Source: Pyrocephalus nanus (taxonomy: Eukaryota; Chordata; Aves; Passeriformes; Tyrannidae). From it: 64,000 bases of DNA. Each line of letters opens with the position of its first letter. The stretch's first letter is position 1. Below are positions 1 through 9,660 of the stretch, piece by piece. The stretch covers positions 96,246,418-96,310,417 of the forward strand of contig CM076261.1 in the NCBI GenBank assembly GCA_038380795.1, given 5' to 3'. Below the pieces are notes generated by a model. That model had not been told where the DNA came from. It made no database searches and was given only the letters and a program-made list of their open reading frames with translations. Position numbers and translations under genes: made by a program.

Positions 1-41
1 CTAAAGCGTAGAGTTTCTTTTTGCTCACAAGAGGACCTTAA

Positions 42-1340
42 CAGTCAACCTTAGTTGGGAAAGGGGCAGCGGAGCGCCCGGGGGGGCGCGAGGATAACAA
101 ACTCCCCTGTGACACACAGGAGATTTTCAGGGAGTTAAACACTTCTCAAGAGACAAAACATCCCTCTAATACTCCTGGTGCAAATTCTGATTGGGTTTAT
201 CTATATCCTTGCTCACCCATTACCACACTTTTAGATAAGGATCCATTATTAGGCGTTTTACCATCAGCAGCCATTACACCTGATGATACTTATTTGATGA
301 CATCTACTCAGACTTGTCTTGATAGGGGTATTTTTGTTATCCCAATGTTGCTGCACAATCTTGAGCCTGATAATTGTATTAATGTCTCTACTCCATCTGT
401 GCAGATATCTAATGATGAACCAATTGCTAAACTCATCTCTGTACATCATCTATCGGCTATGACTGTGGAAGCTCACTGGTCGCAATCAGTGGCTTCTCAT
501 CCATTACTGACGTGTTCTTTACCTTTCCCAGAGCCGCAGCAACCGCAGTCTTTGCAGGTTACTGGCCTGATGGACACCGGAGCAGATGTTACAGTCATCG
601 CTCAAAAGGACTGGCCTGCCACCTGGCCAGTATCTGGCACATTCCTTAACAGCAGCGGTGTGGGTGGATCAAAAATTCCACACAGGAGCACCACCCTCAT
701 TCAGATAGTGGGACCTGTGGATAAGTCCGCTTCTCTCCACCCTTTTGTTTTAGACATTCTTCTTACTTTGTGGGGCAGGGACACATTAATGCAATGGGGT
801 ATCGGACTACAGACAAATTCTTTTAAAGGGGCCGCTGGTGAACTGCAGCTTCCCCCACTGGTCTGGATGACATCAACCCCTGTTTGGGTAGACCAGTGGC
901 CATTATCTTTGGAAAAGCTGCAGGCATTAAATGATTTGGTTAATGAACAATTGAACAAAGGTCACGTTGAACCATCGACAAGTCCCTGGAATACCCCAAT
1001 TTTTGTAATTAAGAAAACCTCTGGATCTTGGAGACTCCTCCAGGATCTCAGAAAGGTAAATGACGTCCTTGAACCTATGGGTGCCCTCCAGCAAGGAATG
1101 CCTTCACCAGCTATGCTACCTGTGGAGTGGCCCAGAGTGGTTGTTGCTATTAAGGATTGTTTTTTCCACATTTATTTACATCCATCTGATATTCCTAAAT
1201 TTGCCTTTTCTGTTCCAGCTGTCAACTCTTCCCAACCACATTGCCATTTCCAGTGGAAGGTACTCCCACAGGGGATGAAAAAATTCACCTACTTTGTGCC
1301 AGATGTTTGTTGCCAATGTTCTTTCTCCAATTCGTTCTAA
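42..1340 (+). pseudogene. ERV protease and N-terminal reverse transcriptase, one frame
   Basis: The frame is open from 42, directly after a stop, to 1340. No convincing initiator is visible, and expression would normally come by frameshift from an upstream gag. The aspartic protease active site DTGA lies at 573-584, followed by a flap-like GVGGS and a GRD motif near 775. The RT fingers/palm begin near 890 with a WPLS stretch and SPWNTPIFVIKK. The first ~450 bases encode sequence I cannot assign; a dUTPase-like or pseudoprotease segment is possible. The frame is lost between about 1275 and 1300, just after the conserved LPQGM motif, and RT continues in the next frame. Protease and RT share one frame here, unlike the usual separate pro and pol frames of betaretroviruses. 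Confidence 0.85.
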
Positions 1341-2355
1341 ATTTCCACAGTCTATTATATTACACTACATGGATGATCTTTCAATCTGCGCTTCTGACCA
1401 ATTGACAGTTCAAATTGTTATGGATTTAGTTATTACAGCCCTAAATTTAAATGGATTGACTATTTCCCCTGAAAAAATACAAAAGGAATCACCTTGGAAG
1501 TTTTTAGGTCTAAAAATTACTAATTCGGCATTTACTCCTCAGCCCATTACAATTAAGAAACAAGTAAGTAGCCTTAATGATTTACAAAAACTTCTGGGAG
1601 CCATCAACTGGATTCGACCTGTGTTAGGGATCAGTACAGATGATTTAAGTCTGTTATTTGAGTTACTTAAAGGTGATGCAGACTTATCCTCCCCTCGCTC
1701 TCTCACAGTTGAGGCTGAACATGCACTGCGGATTGTGGAACAGAAAATTACCACTTGCCAGGCTCATAGAATAATCAAAGATGTTCCTGCTTCTTTGCTT
1801 ATCCCCCTGGGAGATAAGCAGCCTCTGGCTGTCCTAGGCCAATTTTATCATAAGGATGAAGACTTCTGCTTGTGGCAATGGATTTTTTTACCACGTCAGT
1901 TTACAAAGACAATTACTACGCTTCCAGAAATGATTTCTAAATTGTGTTCTAAAGGTCGTGCACGTTGTCTGGAACTTAGCGGGAGGGACCCAGATTTCAT
2001 CTTCCTTCCCCTAACTTCCGAACACTTCGATCAACTGCTGAAAGACTCAATTGATTTCCAAATTGCCACTGTGACCTTCTTGGGAAAAATTAGGTTTCAT
2101 CTTCCGGCTTGTAAATTGTTGCAGCGGTTACTGCCTATTCCTATTACCTTACAAATGATGCATTCTCAAATCCCCCTTAAAGATGCTAAAACTGTTGGTT
2201 CACAGATGGTTCCGGCAGGACCGGTAATGCAGTGCTTGTCTGGCAGGATCACAATAATTGGCAACAAGACGGACATAAGGCACAAGGTTCTCATCAGTTG
2301 GTTGAACTTTCTGCAGTTGTTCGTGCATTCTCTCTTTTCCAGTCCGAAGCTTTGA
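1294..2355 (+). pseudogene. ERV reverse transcriptase palm/thumb and connection, frameshifted
   Basis: This continues the polymerase in frame +1 relative to the preceding segment. The catalytic YMDD box is at 1366-1377. Downstream are the WKFLGLKI motif and the LLGAINWIRP thumb motif characteristic of retroviral RT. The frame leaves the coding path near 2190, where RNase H resumes in another frame; the last ~50 residues of this ORF are therefore out of frame. The enzyme would copy viral RNA into DNA, but the broken frames make it non-functional. Confidence 0.88.
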
Positions 2356-2560
2356 AGATTATTTAAGATTCTTCTTATGTTGTTGGTATTGTCTCCAGAA
2401 TAGAAAATTCATACCTAAAGCATGTCAATCATCACATTTTATTTGATCTATTAACTCGTCTAGTTTTTCTTATTCGAAATAGATGTTTTCCGTTCTTCAT
2501 CACCCATACTCGATCTCATACTACGCTTCCTGGACCCGTGGCAGAAGGCAACCAATACGC
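2190..2560 (+). pseudogene. ERV RNase H domain, interrupted by a stop
   Basis: In the frame of base 2199 the sequence encodes the FTDGSG motif that carries the first catalytic aspartate, then an LVELSAVV segment with the catalytic glutamate, then an in-frame TAA at 2364-2366 directly before a DSSYVVG segment with the next catalytic aspartate. Further on, an HTRSHTTLPGP segment resembles the end of retroviral RNase H. Entry into this frame from the preceding RT segment needs a frameshift near 2190. Confidence 0.75.
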
Positions 2561-3441
2561 TGACCACCATTCCAAATTTACTACAACAAGCGCGCACGGC
2601 TCATGAGTTTTTTCATCAGAATGCAAAGGCACTCCAGAAACAATTTGGTCTCACATTGGCGCAAGCAAAAGACGTTTTAAAATCTTGCCCTGATTGCCAG
2701 GCAGTGGCTCCCCAAAAGACAGAGGGCATCAACCCTAGAGGGCTTTCTCCTCTAGAAATTTGGCAGTCTGATGTCACGCACACCAATGAATTGGGAAAAC
2801 TTAAATATGTTCATGTTTCTATTGACACTTTTTCCAGATTTATTGTTGCCACTGCCCACTCAGGTGAAAAATCTCGTGATGTCTGTAAACATTTCCTTGC
2901 GGCTTTTGCTCATATGGGGGTACCAAAACAGATAAAAACGGACACTGGACCTTCATACGTGGCAAAAGATACGCAGCATTCTTTTCTGCCTGGGGTATTA
3001 CCCATGTCACCGGCATTCCATACAACCCCACGGGCCAAGGAATCGTAGAGAGAGCCCATCAGTCTATAAAAAACCTTCTACAAAAACAAAAAAAGGGAGA
3101 GTCTGGGACTGACCCCCCAAGAAAAATTGTACAAGGCTTTATATGTTTTAAATTTCCTAAACAGATTAGAAGACGGTAATATTCCCACAAGTAGAACGTC
3201 AGTTGAGAGACATTTCAGTATTCAGAAAGAACAGTCTCTATCAAAAGCAAAAATTCTGTATAAAGATATTCTGACAGAAAAATGGTTGGGTCCCTTTCCC
3301 CTCATCACGTGGGGGAAGGGGCATGCCTGTATTTTAACCGACAGTGGCACACAGTGGGTACCATCATGGAGAGTGAAGATACACAGGCAATCTTCGGACT
3401 TTGGGACACCAACCCCTCCAAGCCAACAGCAAGCCTCCTAA
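2560..3441 (+). pseudogene. ERV integrase, split by frameshifts
   Basis: The N-terminal zinc-binding module (HEFFH ... CPDCQ) starts near 2602. The catalytic core follows with WQSDVT (first Asp, ~2768) and IKTDTGP (second Asp, ~2935). The frame is lost between about 2960 and 2990; the catalytic Glu of the core (3048-3050, in GQGIVERAH) lies in a different frame. The C-terminal domain resumes in a third segment, 3127-3441, with WLGPFPLITWGKGHAC and WVPSWRVK, typical of beta-type integrases. Its end overlaps the start of env, as in complete proviruses. Confidence 0.85.
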
Positions 3442-3701
3442 TCCTCCTTGTGATGGCCATGGCCATGATCTCCGATGTCAACGCTGCTCCAACCGGGATC
3501 CCTGCTTGGGCCATGGGACAGGGAAGTAATCTTTGGGATACGTTAGCAAAAGAGGCTAACACGGATACAGTATGTCTGTCTGCCAATAATGTAGCTAACC
3601 CTTTTTCTACCTGCTCGATTGATATTCCATTAAATGAAAGTGTAGGGGATTTTTACAAACCATTCTCTGTTACAGGCGAAGATCCTATATATAGAATTTG
3701 A
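3366..3701 (+). pseudogene. ERV env, signal peptide and start of surface subunit
   Basis: The ATG at 3366 overlaps the integrase end in another frame. A charged N-region is followed by a hydrophobic signal segment (LLILLVMAMAMI) ending at about DVNA, a plausible signal-peptidase site. The frame stops at 3699-3701. Surface-subunit sequence continues beyond that in the frame of base 3694, so a frameshift lies just before the stop. Confidence 0.7.
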
Positions 3702-4340
3702 CTTTTTAGGTACTGCCATCACTAATTTCTGTATACATTTTGAAAGAAAGTCTGCTGCAGTTTATAGGAAACCTGTAGAGGTAACACCTAGAAAAGACAT
3801 TTATAAAAATACCACACTATGGTGCAATGGAACAAAAGTCAGAAGGATTAACATCGATATGATGTATAAGCCCCTTAAACTAAATCGAGGGGATTTTTTA
3901 ATCTGAGTGGAAAGAGCATGGTCTGGCATCCCTGCTAACCCAGAAGGAGGTCCATGCACCATCGGAAAAGCTACTTTGATTCATCCTTTTTGGTTTCCCA
4001 TACCAGGAAAAATCAAATCTTCAGGGATGGAACCAGCAGTAACTACATGAAGTAAAAGACAGTTCCTGACCAACTGAAAAGTAGAGATTTATAGAAGAAA
4101 CAAGGAAGGATATCCCCTTCAATGGGATTCCTATCCACCTGCTCATCATAACAAGTCAGAAGTGCCACTTTACGCTCCAACTCTCCCTACCTGTGATCCC
4201 AAAGTAAATTCCAATTCCATACAGTGCATCCCATTTTCCTAATTTCCAAAAGCAAATAAATTCAGATAATCAGCCTTTGTTAAAATTTAGTTTAGTCACT
4301 GAGTCACCCAAGCCTACCTCAATTGAACCTGGAAAATATC
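3694..4340 (+). pseudogene. ERV env surface subunit, three TGA stops
   Basis: In the frame of base 3694 the sequence is env-like, with NTT and NGT glycosylation sequons near 3810-3835 and proline-rich stretches. It contains in-frame TGA codons at 3904, 4048 and 4075, then a TAA near 4240. No receptor-binding family could be recognised. The boundary to the transmembrane subunit is not clear. Confidence 0.6.
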
Positions 4341-5029
4341 TCCCTCCGTTAAAAACAAATTGTGACCCTTCTGTTAAATTATGGACTGATAGTAAAGATT
4401 TTTGGGTGTCTTTTTTTTGCAGCAGGAATAGCCACAGACCATGCACTTGGTGTCCTCAGCCATATGGTTTGTTGGATGACCAAGGAGGCTAATCTAACAT
4501 CTGTCACCCTGCAAGGACTCTTAGAAGACTCTCAAACATTAAAGGGAATATCTTTACATAATCAAGCAACTATTGACTTTCTTTAATTCTTCACAATCAT
4601 GGTTGCCAGGAATTTTCAGATTTATGTTGTCTAAATTTCTCGGATCGCTCCACCTCTATTCGCGCAAATGTTAAATCACTCCAAAATTTGTTTGGTCAGA
4701 TACGCCAAGACACCAAGTGGAGTACCACAGATTTATTTGATGGCTTAAATTGGATGACATTGCCAAATTGGACTCGGCAACTAATCCTAATCGGGTTTTC
4801 AGTTCTTTTCTCTGCAATTTTTATAAGTTGTCTTTTGTCTTGTTTAGTTGGATGTGTTAAAAGATATTGTTTCCCTCAAGTAAATCCGATTGTCATCTCA
4901 GTGGAAATGCCTGATTACAAGTGGAGCCACGGCAAGATTTATTTGCCAAAAAAACAAAAAAGGGGGAGATGTGGAGGAGGACAACTGAAAAAAGCAAGAG
5001 GAATACAAGAAGTGGCGTGCAATATGTGA
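4341..5029 (+). pseudogene. ERV env transmembrane subunit, frameshifted
   Basis: A fusion-peptide-like hydrophobic segment (FFAAGIATDHALGVLSH) near 4405 leads into a heptad-like region that ends at a stop at 4584-4586. The next frame carries the CX6CC motif at 4604-4630, then a membrane-proximal WTRQ and a ~25-residue membrane span (IGFSVLFSAIFISCLL) near 4795-4850, then a cytoplasmic tail to the stop at 5027-5029. The tail runs about 60 bases into the LTR. CX6CC indicates a covalently linked SU-TM type of Env, as in gamma-, alpha- and type D retroviruses. Confidence 0.8.
4956..4969 (+). promoter_or_regulatory. Polypurine tract of the ERV
   Basis: A run of A followed by GGGGGAGA lies immediately before the TG that opens the LTR at 4970. 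This is the usual plus-strand priming site. Confidence 0.85.
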
Positions 5030-6170
5030 GAAATACTGCAAGGACTATGGAATAAGAACAGAGACACTGCAAAACAGTTTAGGAAGATGTGTTATGAATG
5101 TTTTATTAACATTTTGATGTTTATTGTTAATGCATGATTTTTTGGAAAGTGTACCCCAGGTATATTTGTTATTTGAATATGTACTAACACATTAGTCCCC
5201 TCATGAATTTTCTCTCCCCTGATTGAATGTTCCTTCTCCCTCATTGGCCAGGATTTGCCGCAGTGTGGGCAGTGCTGGCACACCCCCTTCTCCTTGTCAT
5301 TGGTCCTTAATAAAGTTATGCATAATCTTGAATCCCCATTGGTTAGTAATTCCTGTCAGTCTCATGCTCCTCCTAATTTCTAGACCTTTCCATCCCAAAG
5401 GTTATATAAACCCTGTTCTCCCTGCAGTTCCTGACAGCACCTCTTGACTCTGTACCCCTGTGATGGTTTTGATCTAGGCCTTCCTGGTGACCAGTTTGTA
5501 ACCAAGGAAGTGGCCAAGTACCCAGTATTCCATAAGATTTTTATGCAAACCAGAGTATAAATGAGTTGGAGATTAGAGGTCTCTCTCTCTTCTCTTCCGG
5601 CGAGGTTTGGGAACAGTGGGTCCCTGCGCTGGTCTCGCTTATCTAAGGCTGAGGCCTGCAGAGTCCCCTGTCCTGCCACGGGGAGGTTTGGAGAGTGCTG
5701 GCCGTGTCTGCCAACCCTGCTGTTTTAAGGGACGTGGTGAGATTTGTTTTACTAATTATTTTACCAGTTCTCGGGTTTGATTGTGCATATCTATTCAGTG
5801 TCCCTTTTTTTGTTCCCTCTTGTCCCTTTTTCCCCTTTCCCTATCCCTTCGGGGGGTTGATTCCCTTTTACTGTGTATATAGCATCTTAACTGTATACAA
5901 CTGTGATCTACGTAAATATATATATTTTTATATAAGCAGCTTGACTTTGGGTTCTTTAATTTTTATAGTTTTTTTTTCCTTTTCTTTCTTTACCCTAAGG
6001 GAAGAAGGAAAGGGGAAGGGGGGGTGGCTGCTAACTGGAAGTTTGGGCATTTGGCAGGGAGCCAAGGTCCAAACTATCACAACCCCTTTGCGTCCTCGTG
6101 ACAATAAAACACCTACGACAGAGCAAGAACCCCTTGTGCTGCCATTGTGTCAACTGCTCCACTCAGCTTC
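4970..6170 (+). mobile_element. 3' LTR of the ERV, split by a solo LTR
   Basis: It starts TGTGGAGG after the polypurine tract. U3 holds CCAAT-like ATTGG boxes near 5244, 5300 and 5338 and a TATATAAA box at 5403-5410. After the inserted element (5459-6081) the LTR resumes and has AATAAA at 6103-6108. Without the insert the LTR is about 580 bp. Its 3' end is uncertain because no second LTR is in the window for comparison. Confidence 0.8.
5459..6081 (+). mobile_element. Solo LTR nested in the ERV 3' LTR
   Basis: The element begins TGTGATGG and ends ATCACA. It is flanked by a perfect 5-bp duplication ACCCC at 5454-5458 and 6082-6086. No internal retroviral genes are present, so it is a solo LTR of 623 bp. 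A TATAAAT lies near 5556 and AT-rich TATA runs lie near 5915-5935. A 5-bp duplication and TGTGATGG start suit ERVL-type or gamma-type elements; the family is not certain. Removing it rejoins the host LTR between its promoter and poly(A) signal. Confidence 0.88.
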
Positions 6171-6905
6171 GTGTCTTAAAGGTCTTAAAGAGCACCAGGG
6201 CAGGGCAGAGCCATGAGGGTCTCGACTTGTCACCAGCCCCCACCTGTCCCTGGAGCCACTGAGCAGCACTCTGGCTGTGTCCATCCATACAACTCCTCAT
6301 GCAGTGATTTCTCCACCCTTCAGACCCATGTCTTTCCATTTTAGAGAGGGATGTCTTGTGGGACCATTCTAAAGCCCTTACAGAGGTTTAGGCAGATGAC
6401 CCTGCTTGGATTTCCCTTGCCAACCAAAGCATTTCAGCAGAGAAGGACCTTGTGGTCCTGGTTGAGAAAAAAATAGATCATGAGTTGGCCATTTTTGGCA
6501 ATTTCTGGTAAAATGGTCCAGCAGTTACCAGAACAGCATTAGGAAAAAGCAGGTGGAGTCAACCCCCCTGTCCCCCTGCTGATGGGGCTCCACAACGGAA
6601 GAAAAACACGGACTTTTTTGACCAAGAGCAGTGTGGGGAAACTACGATGTGAAAGGACAGGAATTAACATGAGGAAAAGCTGAGAGAGCTCGAAGAACTT
6701 TCAGCCAGGAGGCAGGAATGCAAATGGGACACGCTGTCAATATGCCATGGAATGACCTCACTGATGATTCCCCAATTCTCAAAGGCTTTCAGTTGCACAT
6801 TTCATGTGTTCCACACACACCATAAATAACAAGTCATTGGTCTCTAATTCTTGCCACCAAGGCAAGAGGGACTAGGCCTCAAGGGCAGAATATGGAATTG
6901 CAGAA
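6171..6905. other. Decayed CR1 pieces and spacer fragment before keratin 1
   Basis: About 6315-6415 reads as antisense CR1 ORF2; its complement encodes a degraded version of the LDLCKAFD region. About 6425-6550 reads as sense CR1 ORF2 (AEKDLVVLVEKK). From about 6730 the sequence is a diverged copy of the keratin spacer module, with GGCCTCAAGGGCAG at ~6876. No gene is seen. Confidence 0.55.
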
Positions 6906-6947
6906 TTGCAGGAAGGAAATCACGCCCACCTCTGACTGTCCTGTAAA

Positions 6948-7056
6948 GGTAAAGGCTGTGCCGCCCCTGCAGGAGCAGCAGAAAAGCCGGCCCAGCGCCT
7001 CTCTCCCTGCCACGCTTCTCCTGACGCCTTCTCCTGCCTTCTGTGCCGCCAACAAG
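6948..7056 (+). promoter_or_regulatory. Keratin 1 core promoter and non-coding exon 1 (CAGAAAAG form)
   Basis: The TATA position reads CAGAAAAG, with the variable base G at 6981. Exon 1 ends at 7056 (CAACAAG before GTGAGC). A GC-rich CCGCCC element lies just upstream. The sequence 5' of ~6950 differs from all other copies. Confidence 0.75.
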
Positions 7057-7320
7057 GTGAGCCTGCAGCCCCTGACAACCCCCTCCTGCTCCTGCCACAC
7101 CGCCCCCCTGGCCCCTCTCTCCCAGCACGCTCTGCCCCAGCCTCAGCAGCCCTCACGCCTCCCCACAGCCCCACAGCAGCCTCCCCACTGCCTCGCCCTC
7201 CGCCAACACCGCCCCTCGCACCCCCACGGCCCTGCGCTGCCTCAGCCCCCTCTCTGCTCTGCTCTTCTCACCTCTTCTCTTCTCTTCCCTGCCCTCACAG
7301 GGCCCCTCCACACCACACCC

Positions 7321-7656
7321 ATGGCCTGCTACGACCTCTGCCGCCCCTGCGCACCCACCCCGCTGGCCAACAGCTGCAACCAGCCCTGTGTCACCCAGTG
7401 CCAGGACTCCACCGTCCTCATCCAGCCCTCCCCCGTGCGCGTCACCCTGCCAGGGCCCATCATGACCTCCTTCCCCCAGAGCTCCGCTGTCGGATCCGCC
7501 GCAGGGGCTGCCCTGGGCACGGAGCTCAATGCCCAGGGACAGCCCATCTCCGGCGCCTTTGGGGCCTTTGGCTACGGCCTCGGCTCTGCCCGGGCCTTTG
7601 GCTACGGCCTGGGAGGCCTGGGCTGCTACGGCACCAGGGGCTGCTCCGCCTGTTGA
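7321..7656 (+). CDS. Feather beta-keratin (corneous beta-protein), copy 1
   Basis: The product is a 111-residue structural protein of feather cells that polymerises into 3-4 nm beta-filaments and is cross-linked by disulphides. The N-terminus [10 protein letters not shown] and cysteines 3, 7, 10, 19, 23 and 27 are typical of feather keratins. Residues ~23-57 form the conserved beta-core with IQPSPV and [13 protein letters not shown]. Residues 78-107 form a Gly/Tyr/Phe-rich tail with two AFGYGLG repeats, ending with Cys 102, 108 and 111. The ATG follows a 20-nt leader in exon 2; the intron is 7057-7300 (GTGAGC...CTCACAG). The poly(A) signal is at 8096-8101. Unlike the other copies it ends CSAC and its 3'UTR is unrelated to theirs. 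Ala at position 60. Confidence 0.97.
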   Translation: MACYDLCRPCAPTPLANSCNQPCVTQCQDSTVLIQPSPVRVTLPGPIMTSFPQSSAVGSAAGAALGTELNAQGQPISGAFGAFGYGLGSARAFGYGLGGLGCYGTRGCSAC

Positions 7657-8110
7657 GCCCCCAAACAACGGCCCCAACACCAACCACCCACCACCTGCAA
7701 TCCTCCACCTCCAACAGGGATTCATCTCCAGCCCAAGGCTCTCCCAGGGCCTCAGCACTTCCAGCTCCTGCTCTCAGGGCTCCCACCAAGGAAGCAGGGA
7801 AGGGGCCAGCCCGTGCTGCTGCCAACATGGCCCAGCTCCCTCCTGCTCTTCTCCCCCTTCCTTCTCTCCAGCGCCCCTTGGGCTCTGCCCAGTCCCCTCT
7901 GCTGCAAACACCTTCTCACAACACACACACCATCGGCCACCTCCGCTGGGCTGCTCCCAACAAGGGCAGCAGGAGATCTGGGGGCTCTGCAGAAATTCTC
8001 CTGCCAGGGAAGGACCTCGGCTGATGGTCACCCTCCTGGCACCTCAGAGCAGATCCCTCCCCCTGGCTGCTTGTTCCTTTTCTCTCTTTTGTCTCAATAA
8101 ACTTCTCCTG
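7657..8110 (+). other. Keratin 1 3'UTR, unique among the copies
   Basis: About 440 bases lie between the stop and AATAAA (8096-8101). They do not match the 3'UTRs of copies 2-13, except for the shared end around the poly(A) signal (TCTCTTTTGTCTCAATAAA). Confidence 0.7.
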
Positions 8111-8739
8111 CATCACAGCCTCTCATGTCTCCTTTTACTATTTTGTTCTTCCACTTGTCTCACAACATCACTTGACACAAAGGCAGTGATCAACTTGCCC
8201 TGGGAAGGTGGAACAGGGACACAGCACCAATTTAAACCAATCTGCCACCAGCACTCACACACAGACCGCACAGTGTGCGGGCTCTCCCAGGACATGGCAC
8301 AAAACCATCACCTGCTACACCCAAGGCTTCCACACCACAGTGGTCTCACCTGTGCACATCACACCAAAGGCACTGTGCTCCTGCACACACTGCACAAACT
8401 CTCTTTCACAGCAGGACTCTTCAGCCCTCCCAGCCACCTCCTGTTTGGCAGCAGCTCTGGAGAGCAAGTGCTTCAACCCCCTGCTCAAGCAGGGCCAGAC
8501 AGAGCAGCGCTTGCAGGACTTTGGTCAGTGCACTTTTAGCTCTTCATGACAGAGACCCCACCAGTTCTTCCATGCTGTAGCCACCCTCACACAGGAAAAT
8601 CCCTGCCTTCCTTGCCAGAGGAATTCCATCGGATTCCTCTGTGCCCATTTCTCCCCTCCTGCCCAAGGGCACCCCTGCCAAGAGCTGAGCTCACCCAGAT
8701 CTGCAGGGGCAGTGCAGGGGCAGGGACCATCTCTGCACT
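8111..8739. other. Keratin 3' flank, no gene seen
   Basis: About 8250-8400 is a diverged relative of the 3'-flank unit seen after copies 2, 7, 8, 9 and 11 (CACCTGCTACACC, TGCACAAACTCTC). Nothing else was recognised. Confidence 0.5.
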
Positions 8740-9025
8740 CTCGGGGCCAGGGAAAGCACTCGAGGAAACGGCTGGAGCTGAGGCAGGGGAGGGTTAGGGT
8801 GGATGTAAAGGGAGAGGTTTTCACCCAGAGGGTGGTTGAGCACTGGAACAGGCACCACAGGGCAGGGGGCACAACACCAAGCCTGTGTTGATTTCTAAAA
8901 GGGGGGGAAGAACACTTTCAAGGACACAGTGGGATTGCTGGGCTGCCCTGCCAGAGTCAGGAGGTGCATTCCATGATCCTGAGAGGATCCTTCCAACTCA
9001 CAATATTCTGTGATTCCATGATTTC
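8740..9025 (+). mobile_element. CR1 LINE 3' end, sense
   Basis: It matches the end of CR1 ORF2 and its 3' tail: TTCACCCAGAGGGTGGTTGA, then GATCCTTCCAACTCACAATA, then a degenerate ATTCTGTGATTCCATGATTT octamer tail ending about 9025. Confidence 0.85.
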
Positions 9026-9265
9026 AGTGCAAAAGACCATTGAGTCCAAACATTTCCCCAGCATGGCCAAAGCCACCACTTCACCACTGTCACCAAGTGC
9101 CACATCTACAGGGCTTTTACAGCCCTCCAGGGATGGGGACTCCACCACTGCCTGTGCCAAGAACTGACAACCCTTCAGGCAAGGACATTTGCCCATGTTG
9201 GCAATTCCACATCCCCTGGGGCAACTTGAGCCATTTCCTCTCCTCCCATGGCTTGGTAGCAGGGA
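9026..9265 (-). mobile_element. CR1 LINE 3' region, antisense
   Basis: The reverse complement reads as the C-terminal CR1 ORF2 region. The plus strand has the common antisense pattern GGGGACTCCACCACTGCC followed by a diverged 'lead gene' region. It is head-to-head with the preceding sense CR1. Confidence 0.65.
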
Positions 9266-9660
9266 CACAACACTGACACTGCCCTTGTTCTGAGCCCCAG
9301 TCAGGAAACTCCAGAGAGCAACCAGCTCACCCCTCTCTTGCTGAAAATCCAACATCCCCAGTCCCTGCCACTGCTCCTCACGGGGCTTGTTCTCCTCACC
9401 CTTCCCCACTTGCCCTTCCCACGGGTCCCAGCACAGCCCAGCACTGGCAGCCCAGAGTGGGACCTTGCTGGGCCCAGCTCAGACCAGCGCTACGGATGAA
9501 CCAACACGAGACTGGGGGGAGCACGGGAGGCCTCCCTGAATCACAGGCACTGCTTTCCCAATCCCAGTGGCAAAGGCCAGGGATAGAGACAGGCTGGCAG
9601 AGATGGAACCAAGGAGGGCAGCAATGACTGCAGTGGAAGGGGCAGCTCCTCATGTCTGGT
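9266..9660. repeat. Spacer unit shared with four other intervals
   Basis: The same ~390-bp unit recurs near 24400-24760, 29575-29940, 53070-53430 and 61220-61585. It holds AGACTGGGGGGAGCACGGG and GGGGCAGCTCCTCATGTC. No coding potential was recognised. It always precedes a run of keratin spacer modules. Confidence 0.7.

Larger units (their letters stand above)
1..6170 (+). mobile_element. Class II (beta-like) endogenous retrovirus, 3' portion, degraded
   Basis: The order protease, RT, RNase H, integrase, env, polypurine tract and LTR is that of an integrated retrovirus. The 5' LTR, primer-binding site and gag lie left of the window or are lost. Pol motifs (DTGA protease, YMDD polymerase, HHCC and DDE integrase) resemble beta/alpha-type retroviruses. 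Env has a CX6CC transmembrane motif. Reading frames are broken by several frameshifts and stops, so the provirus is defective. The right edge is placed near 6170, where LTR-like sequence fades into CR1 debris; that edge is an estimate. The provirus marks the left border of the keratin array. Confidence 0.9.

Noticed and set aside
5695..6216. 173-codon ORF over the nested solo LTR
   Set aside because: It runs through LTR U3-like AT-rich DNA and across the insertion boundary; hydrophobic runs come from T-rich sequence.
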